Positions 38,843 to 48,573 of a stretch of 64,000 bases of DNA are shown here, piece by piece. The notes under the pieces are model-generated. The model was not told where the DNA came from, searched no databases, and was given only the letters and a program-made list of their open reading frames with translations. Source of the DNA: Rheinheimera pacifica (GTDB lineage Bacteria; Pseudomonadota; Gammaproteobacteria; Enterobacterales; Alteromonadaceae). The first letter of the stretch is position 1. Each line of letters opens with the position of its first letter. Made by a program: the position numbers and the translations under genes. Location of the stretch: positions 62,001 through 126,000 of the forward strand of contig NZ_JANUEM010000003.1 in the NCBI RefSeq assembly GCF_024809855.1, given 5' to 3'.

Positions 38843-40210
38843 ATGAAAGTAGCAGAACCTCTTATCAAGCCGGTAATAACCGCTGGCGCAGTACAACAGA
38901 AAGTAACCGCTTCACTTGCCCGGCGGCATCGTAAAGAACGGATATTTAAAGGCATTGGCCTGGCAGCAGTGCTGGCCAGCCTGGCGTTAGTATTGATTTT
39001 ATTTGTTAATATTTTTTCTAAAGGTTTACCGGCATTCTGGCAGTCAGCTATTACGCTGGATATTTATTTTGACCCGCAAGTGATTAACATTAGCGAAAAA
39101 CCGGTACAAGCAGCAAATGAAAGTGATAACGCCTTTCGCCAGCGCGATATTGAATGGCAAACTGAAGTTGGCTTTATAAATTTCAACCGTTTAATTACTG
39201 ATAGCCTGACAAAGGTGCTGCCCGATGCCAGCCAACACCGGCGCGATTTGCAACGTATAGTAACCTCTGGTGAGCGTTTTGCACTGCGTGATATGGTGGT
39301 GCAGGACACCAGTATTATTGGCCAGACCCGCACCTTACATTTACTTACCGATGCCAATATTGATGTGTGGTTAAAAGGTAATATTGACCGCAGTTTGCCT
39401 GATGCTATGCAGCAGTTAAGCCCGAAAATGCGTGAATGGGTGCAGTTATTGTCAGAGCAGGGCTTGATACAAAATCGCTTTAGTTTTGCCCTGTTTATGA
39501 ACGCAGATTCACGTAGTTCGCTGGCTTCAGCGGGTTTAGCCGGGGCCTTTATGGGCTCGTTGTATATGATGCTGGTGGTTATTATTCTGGCGGTGCCCAT
39601 GGGCGTTGCCGCAGCAATTTACCTGGAAGAATTTGCGCCGAAAAACCGTTTCACTGATTTTGTTGAAGTGAATATCAACAACCTGGCTGCGGTGCCTTCT
39701 ATCGTGTTTGGTTTGCTTGGGGCTTCGGTGTTTATTGGCTGGTTTAACCTGCCTATGTCGGCACCTATTGTAGGTGGTTTGGTGTTATCGCTGATGACAT
39801 TACCTACAGTGATCATTGCCACCCGCTCTACGCTAAAAGCGATTCCGCCATCTATCCGTCAGGCAGCATTGGGGCTGGGGGCGTCAAAAATGCAGGCTAT
39901 TTTCCACCATGTGTTGCCGCTGGCGATACCGGGGATTTTAACCGGCGCTATTCTGGGTGTGGCGCAGGCACTGGGTGAGGCTGCACCGTTGCTTCTGATA
40001 GGGATGAAGTCTTTTGTGGCATCAGTACCCGGCTCACCGTTTGACCAGTCTACGGCTTTGCCGGTGCAGATTTTCCTGTGGCAGGGCAATGAACTACGTA
40101 ACTTCTTTGAAGCAAGAACCTCAGCGGCCATTATTGTATTGCTGGCGCTGATGATTTCATTAAACGCACTGGCGATCTGGCTGCGTAAAAAATACGAAAA
40201 ACGCTGGTAA
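38843..40210 (+). CDS. pstA: Phosphate ABC transporter permease PstA (long form)
   Basis: 455 residues. A helix near 30-55 is followed by a ~170-residue periplasmic insertion and then the six-helix permease core with [28 protein letters not shown], the EAA loop [28 protein letters not shown] and [12 protein letters not shown]. The long periplasmic insert is typical of PstA in Pseudomonas and Shewanella. It starts 6 nt after pstC and ends 5 nt before pstB. Confidence 0.93.
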   Translation: MKVAEPLIKPVITAGAVQQKVTASLARRHRKERIFKGIGLAAVLASLALVLILFVNIFSKGLPAFWQSAITLDIYFDPQVINISEKPVQAANESDNAFRQRDIEWQTEVGFINFNRLITDSLTKVLPDASQHRRDLQRIVTSGERFALRDMVVQDTSIIGQTRTLHLLTDANIDVWLKGNIDRSLPDAMQQLSPKMREWVQLLSEQGLIQNRFSFALFMNADSRSSLASAGLAGAFMGSLYMMLVVIILAVPMGVAAAIYLEEFAPKNRFTDFVEVNINNLAAVPSIVFGLLGASVFIGWFNLPMSAPIVGGLVLSLMTLPTVIIATRSTLKAIPPSIRQAALGLGASKMQAIFHHVLPLAIPGILTGAILGVAQALGEAAPLLLIGMKSFVASVPGSPFDQSTALPVQIFLWQGNELRNFFEARTSAAIIVLLALMISLNALAIWLRKKYEKRW

Positions 40211-40215
40211 TAGCT

Positions 40216-41064
40216 ATGAATATGATGAATAACAACGCTTTACTCACAAAATCTGATTTAACAGCAGCGGAACTTACTATGAGCAATGTAGCGCAGGACA
40301 ATGCAACTAACCTTAAAATCATCGCGCGTGACGTTAAGGTGTTTTATGGTCAGGCTGAGGCTGTAAAAGGTATTAGCATGGACATTGCCCAGAACGAAGT
40401 TGTGGCCTTTATTGGCCCGTCAGGTTGTGGTAAATCCACCTTTTTGCGCTGTTTTAACCGTATGAACGACACCATAGAACATTGCCGGGTTACCGGTTTA
40501 ATTGAAATGGCAGGCCAGAATATTTATGACCCGGCACTGGACGTAGTGCAGCTGCGGGCGCAGGTAGGTATGGTGTTTCAAAAGCCTAACCCGTTTCCTA
40601 AATCTATTTATGAAAATATCGCCTACGGCCCGAAACTACATGGTCTGGCAGAGCGTAAAGCCGATCTGGATGATATTGTTGAATCCAGCTTACGCCGTGC
40701 CGGTTTATGGAACGAAGTAAAAGATCGTCTGGATCATCCCGGTACAGGCTTGTCTGGTGGCCAGCAACAGCGTTTATGTATTGCCCGCACCATAGCGGTT
40801 AGCCCGGAAGTGATTCTGATGGATGAACCCTGTTCAGCGCTTGACCCTATTGCAACCTCAATTATTGAAGAGCTGATTGATGAGTTAAAACAAAATTTCA
40901 CCATCGTCATGGTCACGCACAATATGCAGCAGGCGGCACGCGTATCAGACAAAACCGCGTTTTTCCATCTTGGTGAACTGGTTGAAATGGGGCCGACGAA
41001 TGAGCTGTTTACCAACCCGCAAAATAAGCGCACAGAAGACTACATTACCGGCCGTTATGGTTAA
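40216..41064 (+). CDS. pstB: Phosphate ABC transporter ATP-binding protein PstB
   Basis: 282 residues from the ATG at 40216; an ATG at 40279 with GCGGAA upstream would give 261 residues, closer to the 257 of E. coli, so the start is uncertain. Walker [11 protein letters not shown]-loop VFQKPNPFP, signature [16 protein letters not shown], Walker [14 protein letters not shown] and the H-loop [13 protein letters not shown] are all intact. It energises PstCA and, with PhoU, signals phosphate status to PhoR. Confidence 0.96.
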   Translation: MNMMNNNALLTKSDLTAAELTMSNVAQDNATNLKIIARDVKVFYGQAEAVKGISMDIAQNEVVAFIGPSGCGKSTFLRCFNRMNDTIEHCRVTGLIEMAGQNIYDPALDVVQLRAQVGMVFQKPNPFPKSIYENIAYGPKLHGLAERKADLDDIVESSLRRAGLWNEVKDRLDHPGTGLSGGQQQRLCIARTIAVSPEVILMDEPCSALDPIATSIIEELIDELKQNFTIVMVTHNMQQAARVSDKTAFFHLGELVEMGPTNELFTNPQNKRTEDYITGRYG

Positions 41065-41112
41065 TCTAGCTTGTTAACCCTTTATTGCTATTTCTGACAG
41101 GAGACTGGCGTT

Positions 41113-41838
41113 ATGCCAAATAACAAGATCGGTGGCCATTACTCACAGGCCTATGATGAAGAACTACAACAGGCGGTAGATCGCCTGGTAGATATGGGCG
41201 GCTTGGTATTGCAGCAATTGCGCGACAGCATGGCTGCTTTTACTACTGCGGATATTGCACTGGCAAAACAGGTAAAAAAAGGCGACCGTCAGGTAAATAA
41301 CTTTGAGGTGGATATCGACGAGCATTGTCTGGATATTCTGGCGCGCCGTCAGCCTGCGGCGACAGATTTACGCCTGGTATTGTCGGTACTCAAAAGCATT
41401 AACGACGTGGAGCGCATTGGCGATCAGGCCAAGCGTATTGCCAAAACCCTGCTGAAAGATGAACAGGGAAGCCGGCCAAGTGCAGAGCAACTGGCAGAGC
41501 TAAATGGCATGAGTGCAAAAGTACAACTGATGTTGCAGCATGCTTTACTGGCGTTTCAGCAAATTGATGCCGATAAAGCACTAAGTGTTCTGCGTGAAGA
41601 TAAAGCAATCGACGACGACTACAGCCGTATTATGCAGCAGAGCCTCAGCGCCATGATGCATGATTCACAGCAGATCAGTGTGAGTTTGCAAATTTCCAAT
41701 GTGGCCAAAGCACTGGAGCGGGTTGGCGATCATAGCCGCAATATTTGCCAGCATGCTATTTTCCTGAGCAAAGGCCGCAATGTTGCGCATCTGAATGATG
41801 ATGAGCTACAACAAATTGTTGAGGAAAAGCGCGACTAA
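41113..41838 (+). CDS. phoU: Phosphate signalling protein PhoU
   Basis: 241 residues made of two PhoU three-helix repeats. The metal-binding E/DxxxD motifs lie in ERIGDQAKRIA and, in the second repeat, ERVGDHSRNICQHAIFL. PhoU couples PstB to PhoR so that PhoB is off in phosphate excess. It is the last gene of pstCAB-phoU and is followed by a long hairpin. Confidence 0.96.
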   Translation: MPNNKIGGHYSQAYDEELQQAVDRLVDMGGLVLQQLRDSMAAFTTADIALAKQVKKGDRQVNNFEVDIDEHCLDILARRQPAATDLRLVLSVLKSINDVERIGDQAKRIAKTLLKDEQGSRPSAEQLAELNGMSAKVQLMLQHALLAFQQIDADKALSVLREDKAIDDDYSRIMQQSLSAMMHDSQQISVSLQISNVAKALERVGDHSRNICQHAIFLSKGRNVAHLNDDELQQIVEEKRD

Positions 41839-41858
41839 CTGTAGCTGTTACCCTCTGT

Positions 41859-41889
41859 AGTACAAAAGGGGCTTTGCCTCTTTTGTACT
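41859..41889 (+). terminator. Intrinsic terminator after phoU
   Basis: AGTACAAAAGGGG and CCTCTTTTGTACT form a 13-bp stem (one G-T) with a CTTTG loop. The T-run lies inside the right arm and no T-tail follows, so strength is uncertain. Confidence 0.65.
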
Positions 41890-41930
41890 ATCTGCACGCC
41901 GTTGCTCTGCCAATCTGCTCCTTATTCTTG

Positions 41931-41970
41931 CAGTCATAATTTTGTCATTAAACTTTCATAAAAGTGTCGC
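41931..41970 (+). promoter_or_regulatory. Pho box with four units before the first porin
   Basis: CAGTCAT, TTGTCAT, CTTTCAT and GTGTCGC occur at exactly 11-bp intervals (starts 41931, 41942, 41953, 41964), with the AT-rich 4-bp spacers expected for PhoB. The array ends 76 bp before the porin ATG. Confidence 0.85.
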
Positions 41971-42046
41971 TTTTCAGTTTGTTGTCTTAATATGTTTATA
42001 GCGTTTAACCGCGTAATAAAAACAATAAACAGGCACAGGACACACT

Positions 42047-42949
42047 ATGAAAAAAACAGCGATAGCAGCGGTAATTATGATCTCTGCAACGGCAGCCGTA
42101 CATGCAGAGCCTATTACCATTTATGGCCTGATTAATGTCTCGGCACAATCTGTTGATGAAGGTGAAGGGCGCTTTTCTGAAATGAAAAGCAACAACTCAC
42201 GCTTTGGTTTGAAGGGCGATTATGCATTGGACGATGGCCTTACGCTGGTGTATCAGCTGGAGTGGGGCGTTAATGTGTCTGACAGCAGCAGTAGCAATGT
42301 TACTGCCCGCAACCAGTATATTGGTTTGGCTGGTGGTTTTGGTGAGGTACGGCTGGGGCGGCACGATACCGCCCTGAAAATGTCGCAGGCTAAAATTGAT
42401 CAGTTTAACGATTTTGAAGGTGATCTGGGGGCTTTGTGGGAAGCAGAAGTGCGTGCCAATAATTCTATCAGTTACTTTACTCCGGTTATCAATGGCTTTG
42501 GTGCTCAGCTGACCTACATTCTGGAAGACTCAGCCGACGCTGAAGATGCCTATTCTGCCGCACTGTTCTATGGCGATGAAAATCTTAAAAACATTAATTT
42601 TTATGTCTCGTTAGCACTGGATGCTGAGGTAAATGGCTATGATGCTGTACGGGTAAACACCCAAACTAAAATAGCCGGTGTTACTCTGGGGGCTATAGTA
42701 CAGCGCCAGGAAGATACCGAAACGGGGCTTAAGCAGGATGGCTGGCTGGTAAGCGCAGCTTACCCGTTGGGTAAAACGGAGCTGAAAGCCCAATACCAGA
42801 CCCTGGAAGACGACAACTCTTTTAGTGTGGGGCTGGATTATAAAGCCGGTAAAAACACGACACTATTTGCCTGGTACAGCAGTTTTAATTTAGAGACGCC
42901 CCAGCCCGACCGCGATTATCTGGCGGTGGGTATCAAGCACCGGTTCTGA
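42047..42949 (+). CDS. Pho-regulated outer membrane porin
   Basis: 300 residues with a signal peptide (ATAAVHAEP) and the Gram-negative porin start ITIYGLINVSAQ, then MKSNNSRFGLKGDYALDDGLTLVYQLEWGV and RNQYIGLAGGFGEVRLGRHD. The last residue is Phe in AVGIKHRF. It is a 16-strand general-porin type, slightly short. A four-unit Pho box upstream marks it as a phosphate-starvation porin, analogous in role to PhoE; anion selectivity is inference. Confidence 0.88.
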   Translation: MKKTAIAAVIMISATAAVHAEPITIYGLINVSAQSVDEGEGRFSEMKSNNSRFGLKGDYALDDGLTLVYQLEWGVNVSDSSSSNVTARNQYIGLAGGFGEVRLGRHDTALKMSQAKIDQFNDFEGDLGALWEAEVRANNSISYFTPVINGFGAQLTYILEDSADAEDAYSAALFYGDENLKNINFYVSLALDAEVNGYDAVRVNTQTKIAGVTLGAIVQRQEDTETGLKQDGWLVSAAYPLGKTELKAQYQTLEDDNSFSVGLDYKAGKNTTLFAWYSSFNLETPQPDRDYLAVGIKHRF

Positions 42950-42974
42950 TAAAACCCCGGTTCTGTTTATCACC

Positions 42975-43007
42975 AAAACGCCAGCCATAGTGTTGGCGTT
43001 TTCTTTT
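42975..43007 (+). terminator. Intrinsic terminator after the first porin
   Basis: AAAACGCCA and TGGCGTTTT pair over 9 bp and are followed by CTTTT. Confidence 0.8.
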
Positions 43008-43133
43008 ATACCTTAATAAAGTTTAATATTTTGTTTTTAAACAGTTTTATTTTTCCCTTTCCACATGTTTTGTTTTTTTGTGCAAAAAATGCGCTGGGTT
43101 ACATTGACGTTTTCAGTATTGTGTCTTAACTTA

Positions 43134-43147
43134 TGAAAGCGCTTACA
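43134..43147. promoter_or_regulatory. Candidate LacI-type operator before the GH16 gene
   Basis: TGAAAGCGCTTACA is a near-perfect palindrome with a central CG, the usual form for LacI-family operators, 65 bp before the laminarinase ATG. It differs from the NagR sites in this window, and no other LacI gene is present here, so the regulator would be encoded elsewhere. Confidence 0.45.
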
Positions 43148-43211
43148 TTGATGGTGAAAAATATTTAATCAAAAACCATCATTAAAAACTGAAAACACGG
43201 GGAAGGATAGC

Positions 43212-45332
43212 ATGAAAAAATCAGCAAATTTGGCTGCGCTTGTTGGTGCGGGCCTGCTTATGTCAACTTTATCGGGGTGCGGCGGTGCCGAAACGCGCTC
43301 AGATTTTGATAATGTTGACGTAACACAGCCGGTAACTGACTGGCAACTGGTGTGGAGTGATGAGTTTGACGGCAACAGCATAGATGCCACCAAATGGACG
43401 CACGAAATAAACTGTGACGGTGGTGGCAACAACGAAAGGCAATGTTATACCGACAGCAGCGATAATGCTTATGTTGCTAACGGCATACTCAATATTGTGG
43501 CGTTACCGGCAGCAGAAGGTGCTGAAAAACCTTATACCTCTGCCCGGCTGGTTACCCGTAATAAAGCCGATTTTAAATACGGCCGTATTGAAATGCGTGC
43601 TCAGCTGCCATTTGGCCAGGGTAGTTGGCCGGCGTTTTGGATGATGCCCACCGATAGCGTCTACGGCGGTTGGCCCAGATCAGGCGAAATTGACATTCTC
43701 GAGGCGGTAAACCTTAAAGTGGTCGGTGAAGATGGCGTAGCAGAAGCTAATGTACACGGCACCTTGCATTATGGCCGTGAGTGGCCGAACAACTTGCACT
43801 CAGGTAAATCGTATCAGTTACCGAATGGCGTTAATCCGGCAGACGATTTTCATACTTACGCCATTGAATGGCAGGAGGGTGAAATCCGCTGGTATGTGGA
43901 TGGTTATCTGTATGCTACCCAGCGCCAGTCAGAAGTGCGTTATAACGCCAACGGTGACGCCGTCGGGCTTTCGCATCGTGGTTGGTTTGCCGAATATTAT
44001 AACATCGCCAGCGGCGAGCTTGAAACGCACTGGGATGCCGCACCTTTTGACCAGAAGTTCTATCTGATCCTTAATTTAGCCGTAGGCGGTAACTGGCCGG
44101 AAAACGTTAACAATCTGGGTATTGATGCCAGTGCTTTTACTGAGGGCCAGCGTTTTCAGGTTGATTATGTCCGTGTTTATGAATGTTCAACCAACCCCGT
44201 AACGGGCAAAGGCTGTGACACTGTACGTGGGGGTTATGACAGCCCGGACGATGCGCTGGTTACCGGTTTGGCGCCAATCCCGACGACAGCTTCAGGGCTT
44301 GTACAAAGCCTGACTATTTTTGATGGTACGCCAAACCCGAACTGGGCCGCCTGGGACTGCTGCGGCGGCACAACGCCTGCGCTGGTAGCTGATGCACAGC
44401 GTGGCGATGTATACGAGTTTAGTGTTGGTGCAACACCTACCGTAAATGGTTTTACCAGCCGTACAGAGTTTCTTCCTGAATCTGGCGTCGCATCACCATT
44501 TGATGCTTCCGGTATTACAGAAATTGGCTATATCCGCTTTGATATGCAGGTTACCTCGGCGCCGGGCAGCGCACCGTGGATATTTAAAGTAGAAAGTATT
44601 GGCGCTAACTCGGCGGTAGAGCTTGAGCTTACCGCCAGTACTGAAGCGACTGCGCCGGTAACCGGACAATGGCAAACCTATACTTTTCCGCTACAGGCGC
44701 TGGCTGATGCCGGGTTAGATGTTGCAGCCATTGATGTGGTGATGATATTCCCAGCCTGGGGGCAGGGCGAAGGCGCGGTGTACCGGCTGGACAATGTAGA
44801 AATTACTCTGGATTACCCTGAACTGGTGTTATTTGCCGATGAAGCCAACCCGGACTGGGCGTTATGGGACTGTTGTGGCGGCTCAGTACCAACAGAAGTA
44901 ATGGACGATGCAGAGCACGGCACGGTTGCGCAGTTCAGTATTGGTGCCACGCCAACCGTAATGGGCTTTAGCAACCGCACAGAGAATGGAGGCAGCGGTG
45001 AGGTGTTTGATGCCAGCTTATTAACCAACGGCGGTGTGGTGCAGTTTGAGATGAAAGTGGTAAGTGCCCCAGCTAATGCCGCTGTTGACTGGCTGTTTAA
45101 GCTTGAAGCCAATGGCAGTGGCGACGGCGCGGTAGAGCTGAACCTGGCTGACAGCGTAGAGCAAGCCGCACCGGTAACCGGCCAATGGCAAACCTATACT
45201 TTTAACCTGGCGGATATAGCGGCCACCGGGTTTGATGTTTCTGCTATTGATGTGTTGATGGTCTTTCCTGCCTGGGGGCAGGGCGAGGGGGCAGTGTATC
45301 GCCTGGACAACGTCATCATTAAGCAGCCGTAA
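43212..45332 (+). CDS. GH16 endo-beta-1,3-glucanase lipoprotein (laminarinase-like) with two C-terminal repeats
   Basis: 706 residues. A lipoprotein signal has its lipobox at LSGC (C23). The GH16 domain (~42-325) has the catalytic motif EIDILE with nucleophile E159, D161 and acid/base E164, plus GRIEMRAQLPFGQGSWPAFWMMP, which points to the laminarinase branch. Residues ~365-535 and ~536-706 are two copies of a ~170-residue beta-rich module. Each has a WDCCGG Cys-Cys turn, GATPTV-GF-SRTE, and VTGQWQTYTF...IFPAWGQGEGAVYRLDN. They are probably carbohydrate-binding. The following TonB receptor would import the oligosaccharides. Confidence 0.9.
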   Translation: MKKSANLAALVGAGLLMSTLSGCGGAETRSDFDNVDVTQPVTDWQLVWSDEFDGNSIDATKWTHEINCDGGGNNERQCYTDSSDNAYVANGILNIVALPAAEGAEKPYTSARLVTRNKADFKYGRIEMRAQLPFGQGSWPAFWMMPTDSVYGGWPRSGEIDILEAVNLKVVGEDGVAEANVHGTLHYGREWPNNLHSGKSYQLPNGVNPADDFHTYAIEWQEGEIRWYVDGYLYATQRQSEVRYNANGDAVGLSHRGWFAEYYNIASGELETHWDAAPFDQKFYLILNLAVGGNWPENVNNLGIDASAFTEGQRFQVDYVRVYECSTNPVTGKGCDTVRGGYDSPDDALVTGLAPIPTTASGLVQSLTIFDGTPNPNWAAWDCCGGTTPALVADAQRGDVYEFSVGATPTVNGFTSRTEFLPESGVASPFDASGITEIGYIRFDMQVTSAPGSAPWIFKVESIGANSAVELELTASTEATAPVTGQWQTYTFPLQALADAGLDVAAIDVVMIFPAWGQGEGAVYRLDNVEITLDYPELVLFADEANPDWALWDCCGGSVPTEVMDDAEHGTVAQFSIGATPTVMGFSNRTENGGSGEVFDASLLTNGGVVQFEMKVVSAPANAAVDWLFKLEANGSGDGAVELNLADSVEQAAPVTGQWQTYTFNLADIAATGFDVSAIDVLMVFPAWGQGEGAVYRLDNVIIKQP

Positions 45333-45350
45333 CGCTGAAAAAAACGAAGT

Positions 45351-45369
45351 GCCGGGTAACAGGCCCGGC
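45351..45369 (+). other. Hairpin between GH16 and TonB receptor genes
   Basis: GCCGGG and CCCGGC make a 6-bp stem in the 70-bp gap, with no T-run. It may partly end or stabilise the GH16 message while allowing receptor transcription. Confidence 0.45.
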
Positions 45370-45402
45370 CATTAATAACAAATTAAAATCAGTAGGGCCG
45401 TT

Positions 45403-48360
45403 ATGAAAAACAGTATTTTTGCAAAAAGCCGCCTGGCTGCTGCTATTTCAGTGGTAATTGCTACAGGCAGTGCGTCATTGCAGGCGCAGGAAAACCTAAA
45501 CACCAATGCTGCTGAACCGGGCATTGAAGTTATTCAGATCAGTGGCATTCGTGGCAGCCTGATGCGTTCAATGGATGTCAAGCGTGAAGCCTATGGCGTA
45601 GTGGATGCAATATCAGCAGAAGAAATAGGCAAGTTTCCCGACACCAACCTGGCAGAATCACTGCAACGTATTACCGGCGTAACGGTAAGCCGCGCCAATG
45701 GTGAGGGCAGCCAGATCACTGTACGTGGTTTTGGTCCGGATTTTAACCTGGTTACGCTTAATGGCCGGCAAATGCCGGGCACCGGTTATAGCCGTTCATA
45801 CAACCTGGAGAACCTGGCTTCAGAGGGTGTAAGTGCACTGGAAGTATATAAAACGGCGCGGGCAGAAAACCCCAGCGGTGGCCTGGGCGCCACCGTTAAT
45901 ATTATTACAGCTAAGCCGCTTAGCAGCCCGGGCGAACGCTATAGCTTTTCTGCTAAAGGTATTTACGATTCTTCTAATGAAAAAGGCGATGATATTACGC
46001 CAGAGCTGGCTGCCATTTACAGTAATACCTTTGCCGATGAAAAGTTTGGTATTGCTATTTCATTGTCGCATCAGCAGCGCGATTTTCAGCGCCAGTACGC
46101 CAATATTCAGGGCTGGCAGGTACAGACCAATGCACAGTTACCTAACCTGGACCCGTCACAGGTTGTCGATGCGCGGCCAACGGATGCCGACGGCAACAAA
46201 ATGGGCTATGCCTTTTTCCCCAAAGATATGAACTACGGTATTGATGATGTGCAACGAGAGCGCAGTAACGGCCAGCTAACACTGCAATTTGCACCGGTTA
46301 ATAACTTTGTGGCCACACTTGACTACACCGTATCACAGGCTATTACCGGGGTAGAAACTATTGGTTGGGGGATCTGGAATGAGTTTGGTGGCAATATCAA
46401 TGCCTACGAGCTTGATGAACGCGGGACGGCGATATTTGCCGATATCGGCGGGAACGATGGTTCTTTTACGGCCAGTAAAGGCACTACTGAGGTTAAAGCG
46501 CGTTCAATAGGGTTAAATCTTGACTGGACAATCAACGAAGACTTTCATGTCAGCCTTGATTATCACGACTCTAATAATAAAACCGACAATGGTGCTGACA
46601 AAGGCAGTGGCAATGTTGGCCAGGTGATATTAGGCTCAGATAAGCTGACGACTAAAATCTATGATTATCGTACCGGGGAAATTCCGCAAGCTTCTATTTT
46701 ATGGCGCAATGGCACCAATGAGCTGGCTCCGGGGGAGATAGACTCTAACTTCAGCCAGTTTACCCATTCACCGGGTGAGTCGGCAATTAAACAACTGCAA
46801 CTGGATGGCACCTGGTATAACTCGGTGTTTAAAATACCACTTGTTAGTATTAGCAGCGGTGTGGCACATACCAAGCAAACCATGGGTGGTTATGAAGCCT
46901 GGAGTGGTTTGCGTGGCGGCCCGGGTTTTAACCCCAGTTTTACGGCGATTTTTCCGGATAGCATGTTTGTTCGCCACTCTACGGCAAACTTTCTTGATCA
47001 ATTCAGTGGTGGAGGCCTTGGTATGGCTTCGCCTTATTACTATACCTACGATTTTGATGAAGCAGTGGCCCGGCAGAGAGCATTTTTAACTGAAGCCGTG
47101 ATGGGGGGCGATGTCTATGTGCCAGATGCGTATTTTGACGGCATAGACAGCGAAAGCTCTGTAGAAGAAAAAACCACCAGTATTTATCTGCAGTCTGACT
47201 GGCAGTTTGATATTGGTCGTTTCCCGGTGCGGTTAAATGCAGGCCTGCGCTATGAAGAAACCGATGTTACCAGTGATGTACGTCAGCGGGTAGAGCGGCA
47301 GGTGACCTGGGATAGTGCGTCAGAATGGATCATGCAGTATGAGCAGGGGCAGGATACATTTCTTGGCCAAACCGGTAAACATGATGTGTTGTTGCCAATG
47401 TTTGATTTCCGGGTTGATCTGACCGACGATATTGTGGCGCGGTTTTCCTGGGGTAAAACGATTTCCCGTGCTCCGCTGGGCTTTTTGGCCGGAGGGCGTA
47501 GCTTAAGTGGCAGCCCCAAACCAGGTTCCCGTACAGGTAGCCAGGGAAATACCAATTTGCTGCCGTTTGAGTCTACTAATCTGGATCTGAGCCTGGAGTA
47601 TTACTATGCCGAAGGCAGTTACGCTGCAGTGGGATACTTTAAAAAGGATGTAGATAATTTTATTCAGACCACTATTACTGAACTGACTATCGACGGTTTG
47701 CATGATGTGCTGAATGGCCCCCGCTATTTGCAAGCTATTGCCGATCTTGAGGCCCGTGGTGAGCAGGCAACCAGCACGGCCATTTTTGAGCAAATGCTGG
47801 CAAACGGGCATGGCAATGCGGAAGGCAAAATTGAGCCTTCTGCCAATGATCCGCTTATTGTCTGGAACATAAGCCAGCCAGCTAACACTGATAAGAAGTC
47901 GGTCGATGGTATTGAAATTGCTGTACAGCATCTGCTGGGTGATAGTGGTTTTGGTATTGGCGCCAATGCTACCTTTGTTGATGGTGATGTTAAGTTCAAT
48001 ACGGAAAGTCTGGATCAGCAGGCCCCGCTGACCGGGCTCAGCGATTCTGCTAACTTCCAGCTGTTTTATGAAAATCATGGTTTATCAGTAAAAGTGACGT
48101 ATGCCTGGCGTGACAAATACCTGATTGGCGTGGGGCAGGCACAAGGCTCGTCTGATGCTCCACCGCAGTTTGCCAGATCTTTTGGCCAGTGGGATATGAG
48201 CGTAAATTACGACATTAACGACAACCTGACAGTATTCTTTGAAGGCATTAACCTGAATAATGAAACCGAGCGTGGTTATGGCCGTTACGAAGAGCAATTC
48301 CTGTTTGCCCGCCAGTACGGCCCGCGGTATGCGGTTGGTGTGCGTTATACCTTTAAATAG
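45403..48360 (+). CDS. TonB-dependent receptor, carbohydrate type (laminarin oligosaccharides likely)
   Basis: 985 residues with a signal peptide (SASLQAQE). The plug has the same family signature as the chitin-sugar receptor: EEIGKFPDTNLAESLQRITGVTVSR, then ITVRGFGPDFNLVTLNGRQMPG and the typical segment LEVYKTARAENPSGGLGATVNI. The barrel ends VGVRYTFK, with the terminal Phe one residue before a final Lys. It follows the GH16 laminarinase in the same direction, so beta-1,3-glucan oligosaccharides are the likely ligand (context only). A strong terminator follows. Confidence 0.88.
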   Translation: MKNSIFAKSRLAAAISVVIATGSASLQAQENLNTNAAEPGIEVIQISGIRGSLMRSMDVKREAYGVVDAISAEEIGKFPDTNLAESLQRITGVTVSRANGEGSQITVRGFGPDFNLVTLNGRQMPGTGYSRSYNLENLASEGVSALEVYKTARAENPSGGLGATVNIITAKPLSSPGERYSFSAKGIYDSSNEKGDDITPELAAIYSNTFADEKFGIAISLSHQQRDFQRQYANIQGWQVQTNAQLPNLDPSQVVDARPTDADGNKMGYAFFPKDMNYGIDDVQRERSNGQLTLQFAPVNNFVATLDYTVSQAITGVETIGWGIWNEFGGNINAYELDERGTAIFADIGGNDGSFTASKGTTEVKARSIGLNLDWTINEDFHVSLDYHDSNNKTDNGADKGSGNVGQVILGSDKLTTKIYDYRTGEIPQASILWRNGTNELAPGEIDSNFSQFTHSPGESAIKQLQLDGTWYNSVFKIPLVSISSGVAHTKQTMGGYEAWSGLRGGPGFNPSFTAIFPDSMFVRHSTANFLDQFSGGGLGMASPYYYTYDFDEAVARQRAFLTEAVMGGDVYVPDAYFDGIDSESSVEEKTTSIYLQSDWQFDIGRFPVRLNAGLRYEETDVTSDVRQRVERQVTWDSASEWIMQYEQGQDTFLGQTGKHDVLLPMFDFRVDLTDDIVARFSWGKTISRAPLGFLAGGRSLSGSPKPGSRTGSQGNTNLLPFESTNLDLSLEYYYAEGSYAAVGYFKKDVDNFIQTTITELTIDGLHDVLNGPRYLQAIADLEARGEQATSTAIFEQMLANGHGNAEGKIEPSANDPLIVWNISQPANTDKKSVDGIEIAVQHLLGDSGFGIGANATFVDGDVKFNTESLDQQAPLTGLSDSANFQLFYENHGLSVKVTYAWRDKYLIGVGQAQGSSDAPPQFARSFGQWDMSVNYDINDNLTVFFEGINLNNETERGYGRYEEQFLFARQYGPRYAVGVRYTFK

Positions 48361-48385
48361 CCTCAGTAACACTGCTTAAATGCAC

Positions 48386-48416
48386 CAAAGCCCCGTTAAC
48401 ATGGGGCTTTGTTTTT
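48386..48416 (+). terminator. Intrinsic terminator after the second carbohydrate receptor
   Basis: CAAAGCCCC and GGGGCTTTG form a 9-bp stem with an 8-nt loop followed by TTTTT. Confidence 0.88.
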
Positions 48417-48464
48417 CTGCCGACCAGCCTAAAGGCAACAAACGCAATAAGGTTAGCGTTGCTT

Positions 48465-48504
48465 TCGTCATAAAACTGTCACCAAACAGACATCATACCG
48501 ACAT
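48465..48504 (+). promoter_or_regulatory. Pho box with four units before the second porin
   Basis: TCGTCAT, CTGTCAC, CAGACAT and CCGACAT recur at exact 11-bp intervals (starts 48465, 48476, 48487, 48498) with AAAA/CAAA/CATA spacers, 69 bp before the porin ATG. Confidence 0.8.
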
Positions 48505-48573
48505 TTTCTCTGCCGATACTGTGCCCCAGTTAAACACAGGCACATCGATAATAACGACTATTCGGAGAGTAAA

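Noticed and set aside
43149-43181. TGATGGT/ACCATCA inverted repeat before the GH16 gene
   Set aside because: Arms are only 7 bp with a 19-nt AT-rich loop; chance is likely. The nearby TGAAAGCGCTTACA palindrome is the better operator candidate.
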